Assembly (NCBI GenBank): GCA_016861345.1
Contig: BOLD01000007.1
Location: 1 to 64,000, forward strand
Direction: 5' to 3'
DNA: 64,000 bases
From: Oligoflexia bacterium
GTDB taxonomy: Bacteria > Bdellovibrionota > Bdellovibrionia > Bdellovibrionales > Bdellovibrionaceae
Shown here: positions 7,243-14,924 of the stretch, in pieces
Numbering within the stretch: the stretch's first letter is position 1
How the letters are laid out: each line of letters starts with the position of its first letter
The notes under the pieces: generated by a model
Told to the model about the DNA's origin: nothing
Seen by the model: only the letters and a program-made list of their open reading frames with translations
Databases searched by the model: none
Made by a program: the position numbers and the translations under genes

Positions 7243-7695
7243 TTAATGAGAGGAAATATGTGAGACAGCTTTACTTGGGTTGAGACTAATTGGCAGGGCT
7301 GAGATATCTTGTTGAGTATCTAATAGTTCATACTTAGCCACTGTGTTAAGAAAACTGTCAATTTCAAATGGCTTTTGTAATGTTCCAGCAACTCCTTCAG
7401 GAAGCTCGATCATATTCAGTTCCGCCATAGCAGAGCATATGACAATGGGAACTTGAGGACAAAGGTTCTCGGCTCGGAGTTGGGCTATGACCTCGTGTGA
7501 AGTCATGTCTGGAAGACTGTGATCAAGCAAGATTAAAGACAGTTTATCATTATGATTGGTACGGATTAATTCAAGAGCTTGGTTTCCACTGGTTGCTGCG
7601 GCAACATTGTAACCGGCGTTTTCAAGCAGGTAGCTCATTAGTTCGAGCATTTCAGGATAATCTTCTACAATAAGCACTTTCTTGCCAATAGGCAT
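7243..7695 (-). CDS. Single-domain response regulator (CheY-like)
   Basis: This 150-aa protein is essentially one receiver: KVLIVEDYPEM (acidic pocket), LILLDHSLPDM (phospho-acceptor aspartate), a switch-region serine (ICSA) and LQKPF (lysine). A short tail has no recognisable output domain. It is the first gene of the receiver/receiver/Hpt operon, 71 nt before the membrane receiver. GAGGGG precedes the ATG and a strong sigma-54-type promoter lies 45-60 nt upstream. Confidence 0.85.
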   Translation of the reverse strand: MPIGKKVLIVEDYPEMLELMSYLLENAGYNVAAATSGNQALELIRTNHNDKLSLILLDHSLPDMTSHEVIAQLRAENLCPQVPIVICSAMAELNMIELPEGVAGTLQKPFEIDSFLNTVAKYELLDTQQDISALPISLNPSKAVSHISSH

Positions 7696-7739
7696 GTTGA
7701 GCCCCTCTCATTAACTGACGAATAGTAGTCAAATGTGTC

Positions 7740-7755
7740 AGCAATATCTAAGCCA
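7740..7755 (-). promoter_or_regulatory. Sigma-54-type promoter for the receiver/Hpt operon
   Basis: The minus strand reads TGGCTTAGATATTGCT: TGGC at -24, exact N10 spacing, TTGCT at -12. The predicted start near 7729 is about 34 nt before the ATG at 7695. Confidence 0.6.
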
Positions 7756-7964
7756 GGTGTGATTTGAAGTAAAGTAGTATGCTTGAACCATGTAAAGATG
7801 TGACTGGCTCTATATAGTTGAGATTAATTGGGACATCGCAAACATTAACATCACAAGAGCACTGTTAGTTGGCAATTTTGTCCATCGTTTTCGTCAGATT
7901 GACCCATGAAAAGTGAGGATCATCTTAAGTAGCCTCTCTGATTGCATTGGCTTCTTTTCCGCTC

Positions 7965-7980
7965 TGGCATTGATGTTGCT
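7965..7980 (+). promoter_or_regulatory. Sigma-54-type promoter for the 53-aa gene
   Basis: TGGCATTGATGTTGCT matches the -24/-12 consensus at nearly every conserved base with GG-N10-GC spacing. The predicted start near 7991 is followed by GGGAGGGGG and the ATG at 8009. Confidence 0.65.
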
Positions 7981-8008
7981 GTAGTCTCAGTTTTGGGAGG
8001 GGGATTCG

Positions 8009-8170
8009 ATGTCGACCTGTAGAAAAGCAAAAAATAAAAACACAAAATCAACACAACATAAACCGCGTGAGTATAAAGAGGTAGACCTAATGCTGCAAAA
8101 GCTCGGGGATAAGTGGTATGCCTTTCTTGAGTTAAATGGGAATGTTTATTACCAAGGCCTTCTAAGATAA
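8009..8170 (+). CDS. Small 53-aa basic protein, function unknown
   Basis: The gene is too short for the ORF track. GGGAGGGGG lies about 6 nt before the ATG, and a sigma-54-type promoter lies about 30 nt upstream of that. The first 20 residues are lysine-rich and polar. The rest (DLMLQKLGDKWYAFLELNGNVYYQ) looks like a compact folded segment with aromatic residues. No signal peptide or membrane segment is seen. Its 3' end overlaps the convergent copper ATPase gene by 9 nt. I recognise no named family; promoter, ribosome-binding site and composition together argue that it is real. Confidence 0.6.
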   Translation: MSTCRKAKNKNTKSTQHKPREYKEVDLMLQKLGDKWYAFLELNGNVYYQGLLR

Positions 8171-10393
8171 ATCCATTTGGGACCGACTTTGAGGTTGCCA
8201 CCGCTTTAACAAGAGAGCGTTGGTGACCACACAAAAGCTGCTCATGGCCATTGCGGTCCCAGCAATGACGGGGCTGAGGTATCCAAGGGCAGCAAGTGGA
8301 ATTCCAATAATATTATAGATAAAGGCCCAAAAAAGGTTTTGTTTTATTTTCTGATAAGTTTTTTTAGAGATAGAAATGCTGTCAGGAACCAGTAAAGGGT
8401 TTCCTCGCATGAGAGTGATTCCTGCTGTGTGCATGGCCACGTCAGTTCCGGTTGCCATAGCAAAGCCAACATGGGCAGAGGCCAAGGCAGGGGCATCATT
8501 TAACCCGTCTCCGACCATGCCGACTCGGTGACCGGATTTTTTTAAATTTTCAATCACTTGGGCCTTGTCAATGGGTAGTACCTCGGCTTGTATTTGGTCG
8601 AGACCAAGTTGATTTGCGATATGTCGAGCAGATCCCCAGTTGTCGCCAGTAATCATCATGGTTTTTATGTTCATGTGCTGAAGAGACTCAATAGTTTGGC
8701 GAGCCAGGGGTTTAATTTGATCACTGAACGAAAGAAGTCCAATGATTTCTGAATTTTTGTCGGCAACAATAAATGATATAGTTTGGCCTTGTTCCTCTAA
8801 AGTTTTTATTTGGTTTTTCAGCGGCTCATAGTTGATCTTTCTTTCTTCCAGAAGGAGTTTTGAGCCAATCATATATTTCTGTCCATTGAGAAAACCTTGA
8901 ATTCCAATTCCTGGTAGGGCTCTTATTTTATCTGCTGGCGTTATTGAAAGATTTTGTTCCTGCGCAGAGGTGATGAATGCCTTAGCCAAAGGGTGCTCAC
9001 TTCCTATTTGTAGGCTTGTGGCAATATTGAAGACTTCTGATAAAGGTCTATTGAATGGAATGAACTGAGTGACAGAGGGATGTCCTTGAGTCAGAGTTCC
9101 AGTTTTGTCAAATGCGATCACAGTTAGAGATTGGGTAATTTCTAAAGCCTCGGCGTCTTTAATGAGAATACCTGCTTTTGCAGCTGCACCAGTTCCCACC
9201 ATGATAGATGTGGGAGTCGCCAATCCAAGAGCGCAAGGGCAAGCAATAACCATAACGGCGACTCCATTCAATATTCCGATCTCCCAGTTTTCAGCAAGAA
9301 TTCCCCAGGCTGTAATGGTGATGAGGGAAATTAAAATGACAATGGGGACAAAAATGGCACTCACTTGATCAACCAATCGTTGTATAGGTGCTTTTGCAGC
9401 CTGAGCACTTTCAACAAGGCGAATGATTCGAGATAGGGTGGTCTCGGCTCCAATGGCGGTGGTTTTGATAATAAGGCGTCCATCTGCGTTGAGAGATCCT
9501 GCGGTAACAGGATCATGAATTTTTTTTGAGACGGGTAAGCTTTCACCTGTAAGAAGAGATTCATCCAAATGACTAAATCCTTCAATGATGACTCCATCCA
9601 CTGGGATTTTTTCTCCTGGTAAAACAACAACTTGGTCACCCTTTGATATTTGCTCTAAAGGTACAATGGTTTCAGTTTGATTTTTGATGAGGCGAGCAGT
9701 TTCTGGTCTCAGTGCCTGTAGCGCTTGGATAGCCTCTGTAGTTTGAAATTTGGCTCGGTTCTCGAGGTATTTTCCCAACAGAACGAGAGTAATGATGATC
9801 GCAGAGCTTTCAAAATAAAGATGATCGTGCAGATTATTTTTAACTTCTGAGTTTTCGGCTAACAAACTTATTGCGACATAATACAGACTTAAAAAGAAAG
9901 CTGCAGTTGTTCCTAGGGACACGAGCAGGTCCATATTGCCTGACCGCGTACGAAGCGCCATCCACGCGCCCTTGTAAAATCGAGCGCCAAATCCAAATTG
10001 AACAGGAAAGGTCAGTGCGAACTGAGCCCACCAAGGGAGCATCCAGTGAATGTCAAAAAAGCTTAGCCCCATCGTGATCACAAGAGGGGCAGAGAGTATT
10101 GCAGAGAAAATGACCTGTAATTTTTCTTGAGCCAAGAGAGCTTCGCGCTTTTTCCAAGCGCCGGCCTCGGACTTTTCATCTCCGATCAGGTCAGCTTGGT
10201 ATCCGATTCGGGCGATAGATTGCATGAGTTCGGATGGAGATATTGGTTTGTTTGTAGTGACTCTGGCTTTTTCTGTTGCCAAGTTAACCGAGGCTGACTG
10301 AACTCCTTTGACACTAAGTAGTGCTTTCTCAACTTTTGAGACGCAACTGGCGCAACTCATTCCATGAACATGAAGATTATACTCTACTTCCAT
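8162..10393 (-). CDS. copA: Copper-exporting P1B-type ATPase
   Basis: One N-terminal heavy-metal domain (GMSCASC) is followed by transmembrane helices, the TGES phosphatase motif, the CPC metal motif (VIACPCALG, about residue 386), DKTGTLT (about 429) and MVGDGLNDAP (about 627). This is the Cu(I)-ATPase pattern, exporting cytoplasmic copper at the inner membrane. The track starts at a TTG at 10441. I choose the ATG at 10393, just before the metal domain, although neither has a strong Shine-Dalgarno sequence. The divergent neighbour is a sensor kinase; no CopZ or CueR is adjacent. It is distinct from the oxidase-assembly ATPase at 61178. Confidence 0.9.
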   Translation of the reverse strand: MEVEYNLHVHGMSCASCVSKVEKALLSVKGVQSASVNLATEKARVTTNKPISPSELMQSIARIGYQADLIGDEKSEAGAWKKREALLAQEKLQVIFSAILSAPLVITMGLSFFDIHWMLPWWAQFALTFPVQFGFGARFYKGAWMALRTRSGNMDLLVSLGTTAAFFLSLYYVAISLLAENSEVKNNLHDHLYFESSAIIITLVLLGKYLENRAKFQTTEAIQALQALRPETARLIKNQTETIVPLEQISKGDQVVVLPGEKIPVDGVIIEGFSHLDESLLTGESLPVSKKIHDPVTAGSLNADGRLIIKTTAIGAETTLSRIIRLVESAQAAKAPIQRLVDQVSAIFVPIVILISLITITAWGILAENWEIGILNGVAVMVIACPCALGLATPTSIMVGTGAAAKAGILIKDAEALEITQSLTVIAFDKTGTLTQGHPSVTQFIPFNRPLSEVFNIATSLQIGSEHPLAKAFITSAQEQNLSITPADKIRALPGIGIQGFLNGQKYMIGSKLLLEERKINYEPLKNQIKTLEEQGQTISFIVADKNSEIIGLLSFSDQIKPLARQTIESLQHMNIKTMMITGDNWGSARHIANQLGLDQIQAEVLPIDKAQVIENLKKSGHRVGMVGDGLNDAPALASAHVGFAMATGTDVAMHTAGITLMRGNPLLVPDSISISKKTYQKIKQNLFWAFIYNIIGIPLAALGYLSPVIAGTAMAMSSFCVVTNALLLKRWQPQSRSQMDLS

Positions 10394-10499
10394 ACCAGGG
10401 TAGACTATCAGATTTTTGAAAAAGGTGGTGAGATTGCGCAAGGCGATACTGCAAAGTCTTTGTTACTCGTATTGTTGTGTGATGCACTGATCAAGTAAT

Positions 10500-11978
10500 A
10501 TGCTGCAATTCACCAAGAGAGAAGTTAGTCTGGTTCGTCGCATAGCTACGCCGATCGTGGCGGTGTCCGTTATTAGTTTGGCTCTATTTGGACTATTGAT
10601 CTCAAAACAATTTCATAATGCGATAGATGAATCAATGGATACGAAACTTCAATCGACACTCAATTTCATTGCGAAGATGAGTGCCCCTTATGTCAAGAAT
10701 TATGATTATTATGCTCTCGAGGGTTTTGCAAGAGAGGCGATAAAGGACGAGGATATTGATTCACTGATCTTTAAGAAAGATGGCAGTATTTTTGTTGAAG
10801 TCGGTGAACGGCCAGCATCTGAGGCGGAGAAATATCTCAGTCAACATATCATGGATAACGAATCCGTTCTGGGTGAGGTTGTCATTGGTTATAATGATGA
10901 CCGTATAGTAAATACCATGAGAAAAGCCATGTTAACGAATGGTCTTGCCATTTTACTTGAACAGTTGCTTCTCATCGGCTGTGTCTTTTACATTATCAAA
11001 AGTGTTTCATATCCAGTCGCGAGATTTCTCAATAAAATTCGACATATTTCTGAAGCAAAGGATTACCAATTTCGGTTTCAAGAAAGTCAGTATATAAAAA
11101 CAAATATTCGAGAATTTAACAATATTCTCAGTGAAATCGATAATATGTTAAATGAGATTGAAAAAAGGGATATCGAAATACAAGAGACAAATGAAGTTCT
11201 AGAAAGAAAAGTCGAAGAGCGAACCTTTGAACTACAGCAATCTGTTGAAAAATTAAAATCTATGCAGCAAATATTGATTGAAAGTAGCAAGTTTACAGCA
11301 CTAGGTGAAATGGCAGCTGGGATCGCCCATGAGATCAATAATCCATTGGCCATTATTTCTTTGGCCAGCACAGCTTTGCCTGCAATCATTAGGCGTCCTC
11401 ATGTTGAGAGTCGAGCAAGAAAACTTCAAGAATATGTTGATCGAATTAATAATGCTATTATTCGAATTTCAAATATTATCAAGGGTCTTAAGTCCTTTTC
11501 GCGCCAATCTTCCAGTGATCCTCTGACCTTAGAGTCTGTGGATAAGGTCATCAAAGAGACAACGAGTTTTTGCCATGAGAGATTTCGAAATAGTGAAATC
11601 ACTGTGTATCTTCCTGAGCTTCAGGGCGAGCAAATCTATTGTCGGCCAACGGAGGTCTCTCAAATTTTACTCAATTTGTTAAATAATGCCTACGATGCTG
11701 TTTCACATCTTCAAGATGCTTCAGAGAGATGGGTCAAGGTTGAAGTTCACAAGCAGTCCCAGCATTTAGTGATTTCTGTTTCAAATGGGGGGCCTCAAAT
11801 TATGTCCAAGATTGCAGATAAAATATTTCATCCCTTTTTCACAACAAAGCCTGTAGGACAGGGGACGGGTATGGGACTTAGCATTTCAAAGGGTATTGCC
11901 GAAGCTCATGGGGGAACATTGAGCTTGAATGTTCATGCTCTATATACCCAGTTTGAACTGAAGATTCCTCAGGTATAA
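10500..11978 (+). CDS. Membrane sensor histidine kinase
   Basis: The 492-aa protein has two membrane segments (about residues 14-34 and 143-165) bracketing a periplasmic sensor of about 100 residues. A linker and a coiled coil (EVLERKVEERTFELQQSVEKL) follow, then the H-box ALGEMAAGIAHEINNPLA (His near 277). The ATPase domain shows NLLNNAYDAV and GTGMGLSISKGIAEAHGG. This is the NtrB/PilS-like type that often partners sigma-54 activators, but no response regulator gene is adjacent, so its partner is unknown. It is divergent from copA, which makes a copper or envelope signal one possibility. Confidence 0.85.
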   Translation: MLQFTKREVSLVRRIATPIVAVSVISLALFGLLISKQFHNAIDESMDTKLQSTLNFIAKMSAPYVKNYDYYALEGFAREAIKDEDIDSLIFKKDGSIFVEVGERPASEAEKYLSQHIMDNESVLGEVVIGYNDDRIVNTMRKAMLTNGLAILLEQLLLIGCVFYIIKSVSYPVARFLNKIRHISEAKDYQFRFQESQYIKTNIREFNNILSEIDNMLNEIEKRDIEIQETNEVLERKVEERTFELQQSVEKLKSMQQILIESSKFTALGEMAAGIAHEINNPLAIISLASTALPAIIRRPHVESRARKLQEYVDRINNAIIRISNIIKGLKSFSRQSSSDPLTLESVDKVIKETTSFCHERFRNSEITVYLPELQGEQIYCRPTEVSQILLNLLNNAYDAVSHLQDASERWVKVEVHKQSQHLVISVSNGGPQIMSKIADKIFHPFFTTKPVGQGTGMGLSISKGIAEAHGGTLSLNVHALYTQFELKIPQV

Positions 11979-12034
11979 GGATTCATAAATTTCACTTTTC
12001 TGATCTTATTTGGCACTTGAAATTTTCAACAAAA

Positions 12035-12985
12035 TTACTGATGTGCCGTTCTGATGATGGGGGTTAATGTTGTTTTATAGGGGATGATCTGTGAATTATA
12101 TTGAGCAATAGCTTTTATAATAGAATCCTGAGATAAGCTTTGAGTAGTAAAGTAGAGATCGACCAGAGTTCTGGTGACCATAGCTGTTGCCTGTGACGTG
12201 CCACTCATGACGCCATAAGCGTTACCTGGAAGGGTAGAGAAGATGTCTCGGCCAGGAGCTGCTAAATGAGTAGTCTTCAAACCATAATTACTTGAGGGCA
12301 GAAGTTGTTTTTCGTCAGATAAAGCGGCAACAGAGATGATATTTTTGAGTCGATAACTTGCAGGATAAAAGCCCTTTATATCTGTGTTGATGTGGTCATT
12401 TCCTGCCGCAGCGATGATAAGAATTCCCTGTGATTCGGCTAGGCGTAAAAGATACTCTTCTTCTTTGCTCTTTTCATAGCCGCCGCCTGAATAATTGATG
12501 ACTTTGGCTTTCATCTGAATTGCGTATCGAAGGCAGTCCAGGCTGCTTCTTAAATTTTGAACTCCTGTGGTTTTTGGATCATAATATTTCAAGGCCATCA
12601 ATTCGATTTTTGGGGAGCGTGGATTTTGCTTTTCGGTGATAATGCCGGCAATATGGGTTCCATGTCCATGTGTATCCATCACTGACTTTGTGTTCGAGGC
12701 AAAGTTCCATCCATGAAGATCATCAACAAATCCATTTCCATCATCATCAATACCGTTTATTGACTTATCTCGGCCAAGATTGTCTCTTCCTGTTTCTCCA
12801 GGGTTTTTCCAAAGATAGGATTTTAAATCTGGGTGATCTGTATCGATCCCCGTATCAATAATGGCGATCAGAATCTTGGATGTCAGTGGTGGTGGTTGTA
12901 GAGGTAAATTTTTTCGAGTGGCTCCATAGCCTACTCTTGATAGAAGAAGAGTTAGAATCATAATGACAATCCACATGCTTTTCAT
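12035..12985 (-). CDS. Secreted subtilisin-like serine protease (S8)
   Basis: A signal peptide (MKSMWIVIMILTLLLSRVGYGA) is followed almost directly by the catalytic domain. The triad motifs are visible: aspartate in AIIDTGIDTDHPDL, histidine in THGHGTHIAGI, serine in MSGTSQATAMV, and the oxyanion asparagine in AAAGND. A calcium-like acidic loop (NGIDDDGNGFVDD) is present. At 316 aa there is no room for the usual I9 propeptide, which is unusual for a secreted subtilase. A sigma-54-type promoter lies upstream at 13018-13033. It probably acts in the periplasm or outside the cell. Confidence 0.9.
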   Translation of the reverse strand: MKSMWIVIMILTLLLSRVGYGATRKNLPLQPPPLTSKILIAIIDTGIDTDHPDLKSYLWKNPGETGRDNLGRDKSINGIDDDGNGFVDDLHGWNFASNTKSVMDTHGHGTHIAGIITEKQNPRSPKIELMALKYYDPKTTGVQNLRSSLDCLRYAIQMKAKVINYSGGGYEKSKEEEYLLRLAESQGILIIAAAGNDHINTDIKGFYPASYRLKNIISVAALSDEKQLLPSSNYGLKTTHLAAPGRDIFSTLPGNAYGVMSGTSQATAMVTRTLVDLYFTTQSLSQDSIIKAIAQYNSQIIPYKTTLTPIIRTAHQ

Positions 12986-13017
12986 ATTGCCCCCTTGATC
13001 ATTGTGCTCCTTAAGAG

Positions 13018-13033
13018 AGCAAGACAGAAGCCA
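13018..13033 (-). promoter_or_regulatory. Sigma-54-type promoter for the subtilase gene
   Basis: The minus strand reads TGGCTTCTGTCTTGCT, with TGGC at -24, N10 spacing and TTGCT at -12. The predicted start near 13008 is about 22 nt before the ATG at 12985. Confidence 0.6.
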
Positions 13034-13176
13034 TGCTGATCATCAATTTAATTTGCATTGAGAGCAAATTTGAACCGAAAGAGGTGTAACCCTTTGTTAG
13101 GACTAACACTGTATTCATTTGATTAGACAGGTGTCTGAGTTATTGACAGGTCTACAATTTTCAGAGAGGTTGAGTC

Positions 13177-14061
13177 ATGGTGAAGGTATTTAAAAATCAA
13201 GTCTGGATGGATAGGGAAAGGGGCCTGCGTGGCCAAAACCCGGATTCAGCCATGACGCTTGTGATTGCATTTTACAAAAACTTTCCTGTACTTGATCTAA
13301 CCTTAGCCTCTGTTGAGATCCAGACGATGGAGGATTTCTCTCTCATCATTTGTGATGATGGATCTGATGAGCCCACAGTCAATATTCTACACCAACGTCT
13401 GAATCAAATGAAGATTCCAATCTTACATCTTTGGCATGAGGATAAGGGATTTCGTAAGAATCGGATACTGAATTGGGGTATTCACCATTGTCCTAGTGAA
13501 TGGATGGTTTTTATCGATCAAGACTGCATTCTGCACCATGAATTTTTGCGAGAGCATTATGAGTATCGCCAACCCAACGCCGTCTTATGTGGCCGACGAA
13601 TGGATTTAACACCGGTAGTGACAAAATTGCTCACCCGGGAAAAAGTATATAATCACTATCTTCAGAAGAATCTTTGGTGGATTCTGCCATTTGGTCTTTA
13701 TATGAAAGACAATAATGGAGGAAAGGGGATTTACTTTAAATCTTCGTGGCTTCGAAGGTTGGCCAACCAGAAGCCAAGGGCAATTGTGGGGTGTAATTTC
13801 TCGCTAGCGAAGAAACATTTGATCGATATCAACGGTTTTGATTTTCGTTATGAGGGGGCTGGTATTGGAGAAGACAGTGATATCGAATATCGATTAAGGT
13901 TAAATGGGGTTCAGATGGTTCCATTTTGCAACACTGCAGTTCAGTATCACCAGTACCATCGGCTACTGAACCGTCCGAATGAGAACGAGAAAATATTCGA
14001 ACAGGTTCAGAAAGAAAAAAAAGCTGTGACTGAATATGGGTTAAGGCAGCAGCTGGCTTAG
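13177..14061 (+). CDS. Family 2 glycosyltransferase
   Basis: This 294-aa GT-A fold enzyme has an N-terminal nucleotide-sugar half (MTLVIAFYKNFPVL, IICDDGSDE, VFIDQDCIL giving the DxD-like metal site). The C-terminal part is of the galactosyltransferase type (GCNFSLAKKHLIDINGFD, GEDSDIEYRL). Such enzymes add a sugar to a surface polysaccharide or glycolipid; the acceptor cannot be told. GAGAGG precedes the ATG. It stands alone, and its 3' end overlaps convergent mazG by 4 nt. Confidence 0.85.
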   Translation: MVKVFKNQVWMDRERGLRGQNPDSAMTLVIAFYKNFPVLDLTLASVEIQTMEDFSLIICDDGSDEPTVNILHQRLNQMKIPILHLWHEDKGFRKNRILNWGIHHCPSEWMVFIDQDCILHHEFLREHYEYRQPNAVLCGRRMDLTPVVTKLLTREKVYNHYLQKNLWWILPFGLYMKDNNGGKGIYFKSSWLRRLANQKPRAIVGCNFSLAKKHLIDINGFDFRYEGAGIGEDSDIEYRLRLNGVQMVPFCNTAVQYHQYHRLLNRPNENEKIFEQVQKEKKAVTEYGLRQQLA

Positions 14062-14858
14062 GTTTGTTTTTTTGCTAGAACCCAAAGCTTTTCTTTTTTT
14101 TCCGTAGATAAATCAATAAAGGCTTCTCTATCTGAGCCTGCAAGTTCAAGAACTTTGTTAAAACGTTTTTCGAAACGACGGTTGGCTTCGCGAAGACAGG
14201 CCTCGGGATCGAGATCGCAGTGACGTGCCAATTGTGCAAGGCTAAAAAGAGCATCACCAATTTCGTGAGCAATGTCCTTTTTGTTGCCAGATTTTAGAGC
14301 CTCTTTCGTTTCAAACACTTCTTCTTGGACCTTTTCAAAAACTTGGTCAGCGGTAGACCAGTCAAATTTTAGCTTTTGAGTTTTGACTCCGATTTTGTTG
14401 GCAGCTTGCAGTGCCGGCATTTTTCGAGGATAGGAAAAAGGATTGCTAGTTTTTTGCGCAGCTTTTTCTTGCGCCTTGAGTCGTTCCCAGTTCCTCCAAA
14501 CTTCTTCGATATCCTTGGCTTTGACGTCAGAGAAAACGTGGGGGTGACGCCGGATCAGTTTTTCATTGAGATCTTGGAGAACATCTTTCAGTTCAAACCC
14601 GTTATTGTCTTTTGACACTTGAGATTGAAGGATGACTTGAAAAAGAAAATCACCCAACTCCTCTTTCACATGGGATTGATTGCCACTTTCAATGGCTTCA
14701 GCTAATTCAAAGGCCTCTTCGATTGAAAACTGAGCCAGACTTTTTTGGCTTTGTTCTTTATCCCATGGGCAGCCGTCTGGACCTCTGAGTCGAGCTACGA
14801 TCTCGACCAAGGACTGAAATTGAGTTAGAGTGTCTTTCATGGGGTCTAGGTTTAGCAT
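14058..14858 (-). CDS. mazG: Nucleoside triphosphate pyrophosphohydrolase MazG
   Basis: The 266-aa protein has two MazG repeats. The first begins LRGPDGCPWDKEQSQKSLAQ with the EEAFELAEAI and EELGDFLFQV metal-binding helices; the second shows EEVFETKEALKSGNKKDIAHEIGDALFSLAQL. It hydrolyses NTPs to NMP and pyrophosphate, and is linked to housecleaning and control of (p)ppGpp levels. The length matches E. coli MazG. AGGAGA lies 6 nt before the ATG. Confidence 0.93.
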   Translation of the reverse strand: MLNLDPMKDTLTQFQSLVEIVARLRGPDGCPWDKEQSQKSLAQFSIEEAFELAEAIESGNQSHVKEELGDFLFQVILQSQVSKDNNGFELKDVLQDLNEKLIRRHPHVFSDVKAKDIEEVWRNWERLKAQEKAAQKTSNPFSYPRKMPALQAANKIGVKTQKLKFDWSTADQVFEKVQEEVFETKEALKSGNKKDIAHEIGDALFSLAQLARHCDLDPEACLREANRRFEKRFNKVLELAGSDREAFIDLSTEKKEKLWVLAKKQT

Positions 14859-14924
14859 AGAAATCTCCTGATTTCACAGGAAAAACCGATCAGTAAAAAG
14901 ACTTAGCACCATTGAGGTTTTTAA

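Larger units (their letters stand above)
7696..8008. other. Divergent intergenic region between receiver operon and 53-aa gene
   Basis: These 313 nt contain the two sigma-54-type promoters listed separately (minus strand 7740-7755, plus strand 7965-7980). I see no convincing gene in it. The 104-aa minus ORF track entry at 7920-8234 is antisense to the 53-aa gene. Confidence 0.6.

Noticed and set aside
7920-8234. 104-aa minus-strand ORF
   Set aside because: It is antisense to the 53-aa gene and the copA end, with no ribosome-binding site or family resemblance.
10423-10438. AGGTGGTGAGATTGCG as a sigma-54 promoter for the sensor kinase gene
   Set aside because: Spacing is right and TTGC is present, but the -24 element matches only at GG and the site overlaps the region just upstream of copA; too weak to list.
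12011-12026. TGGCAC element near the subtilase 3' end
   Set aside because: No GC at the required N10 spacing, so no -12 element.
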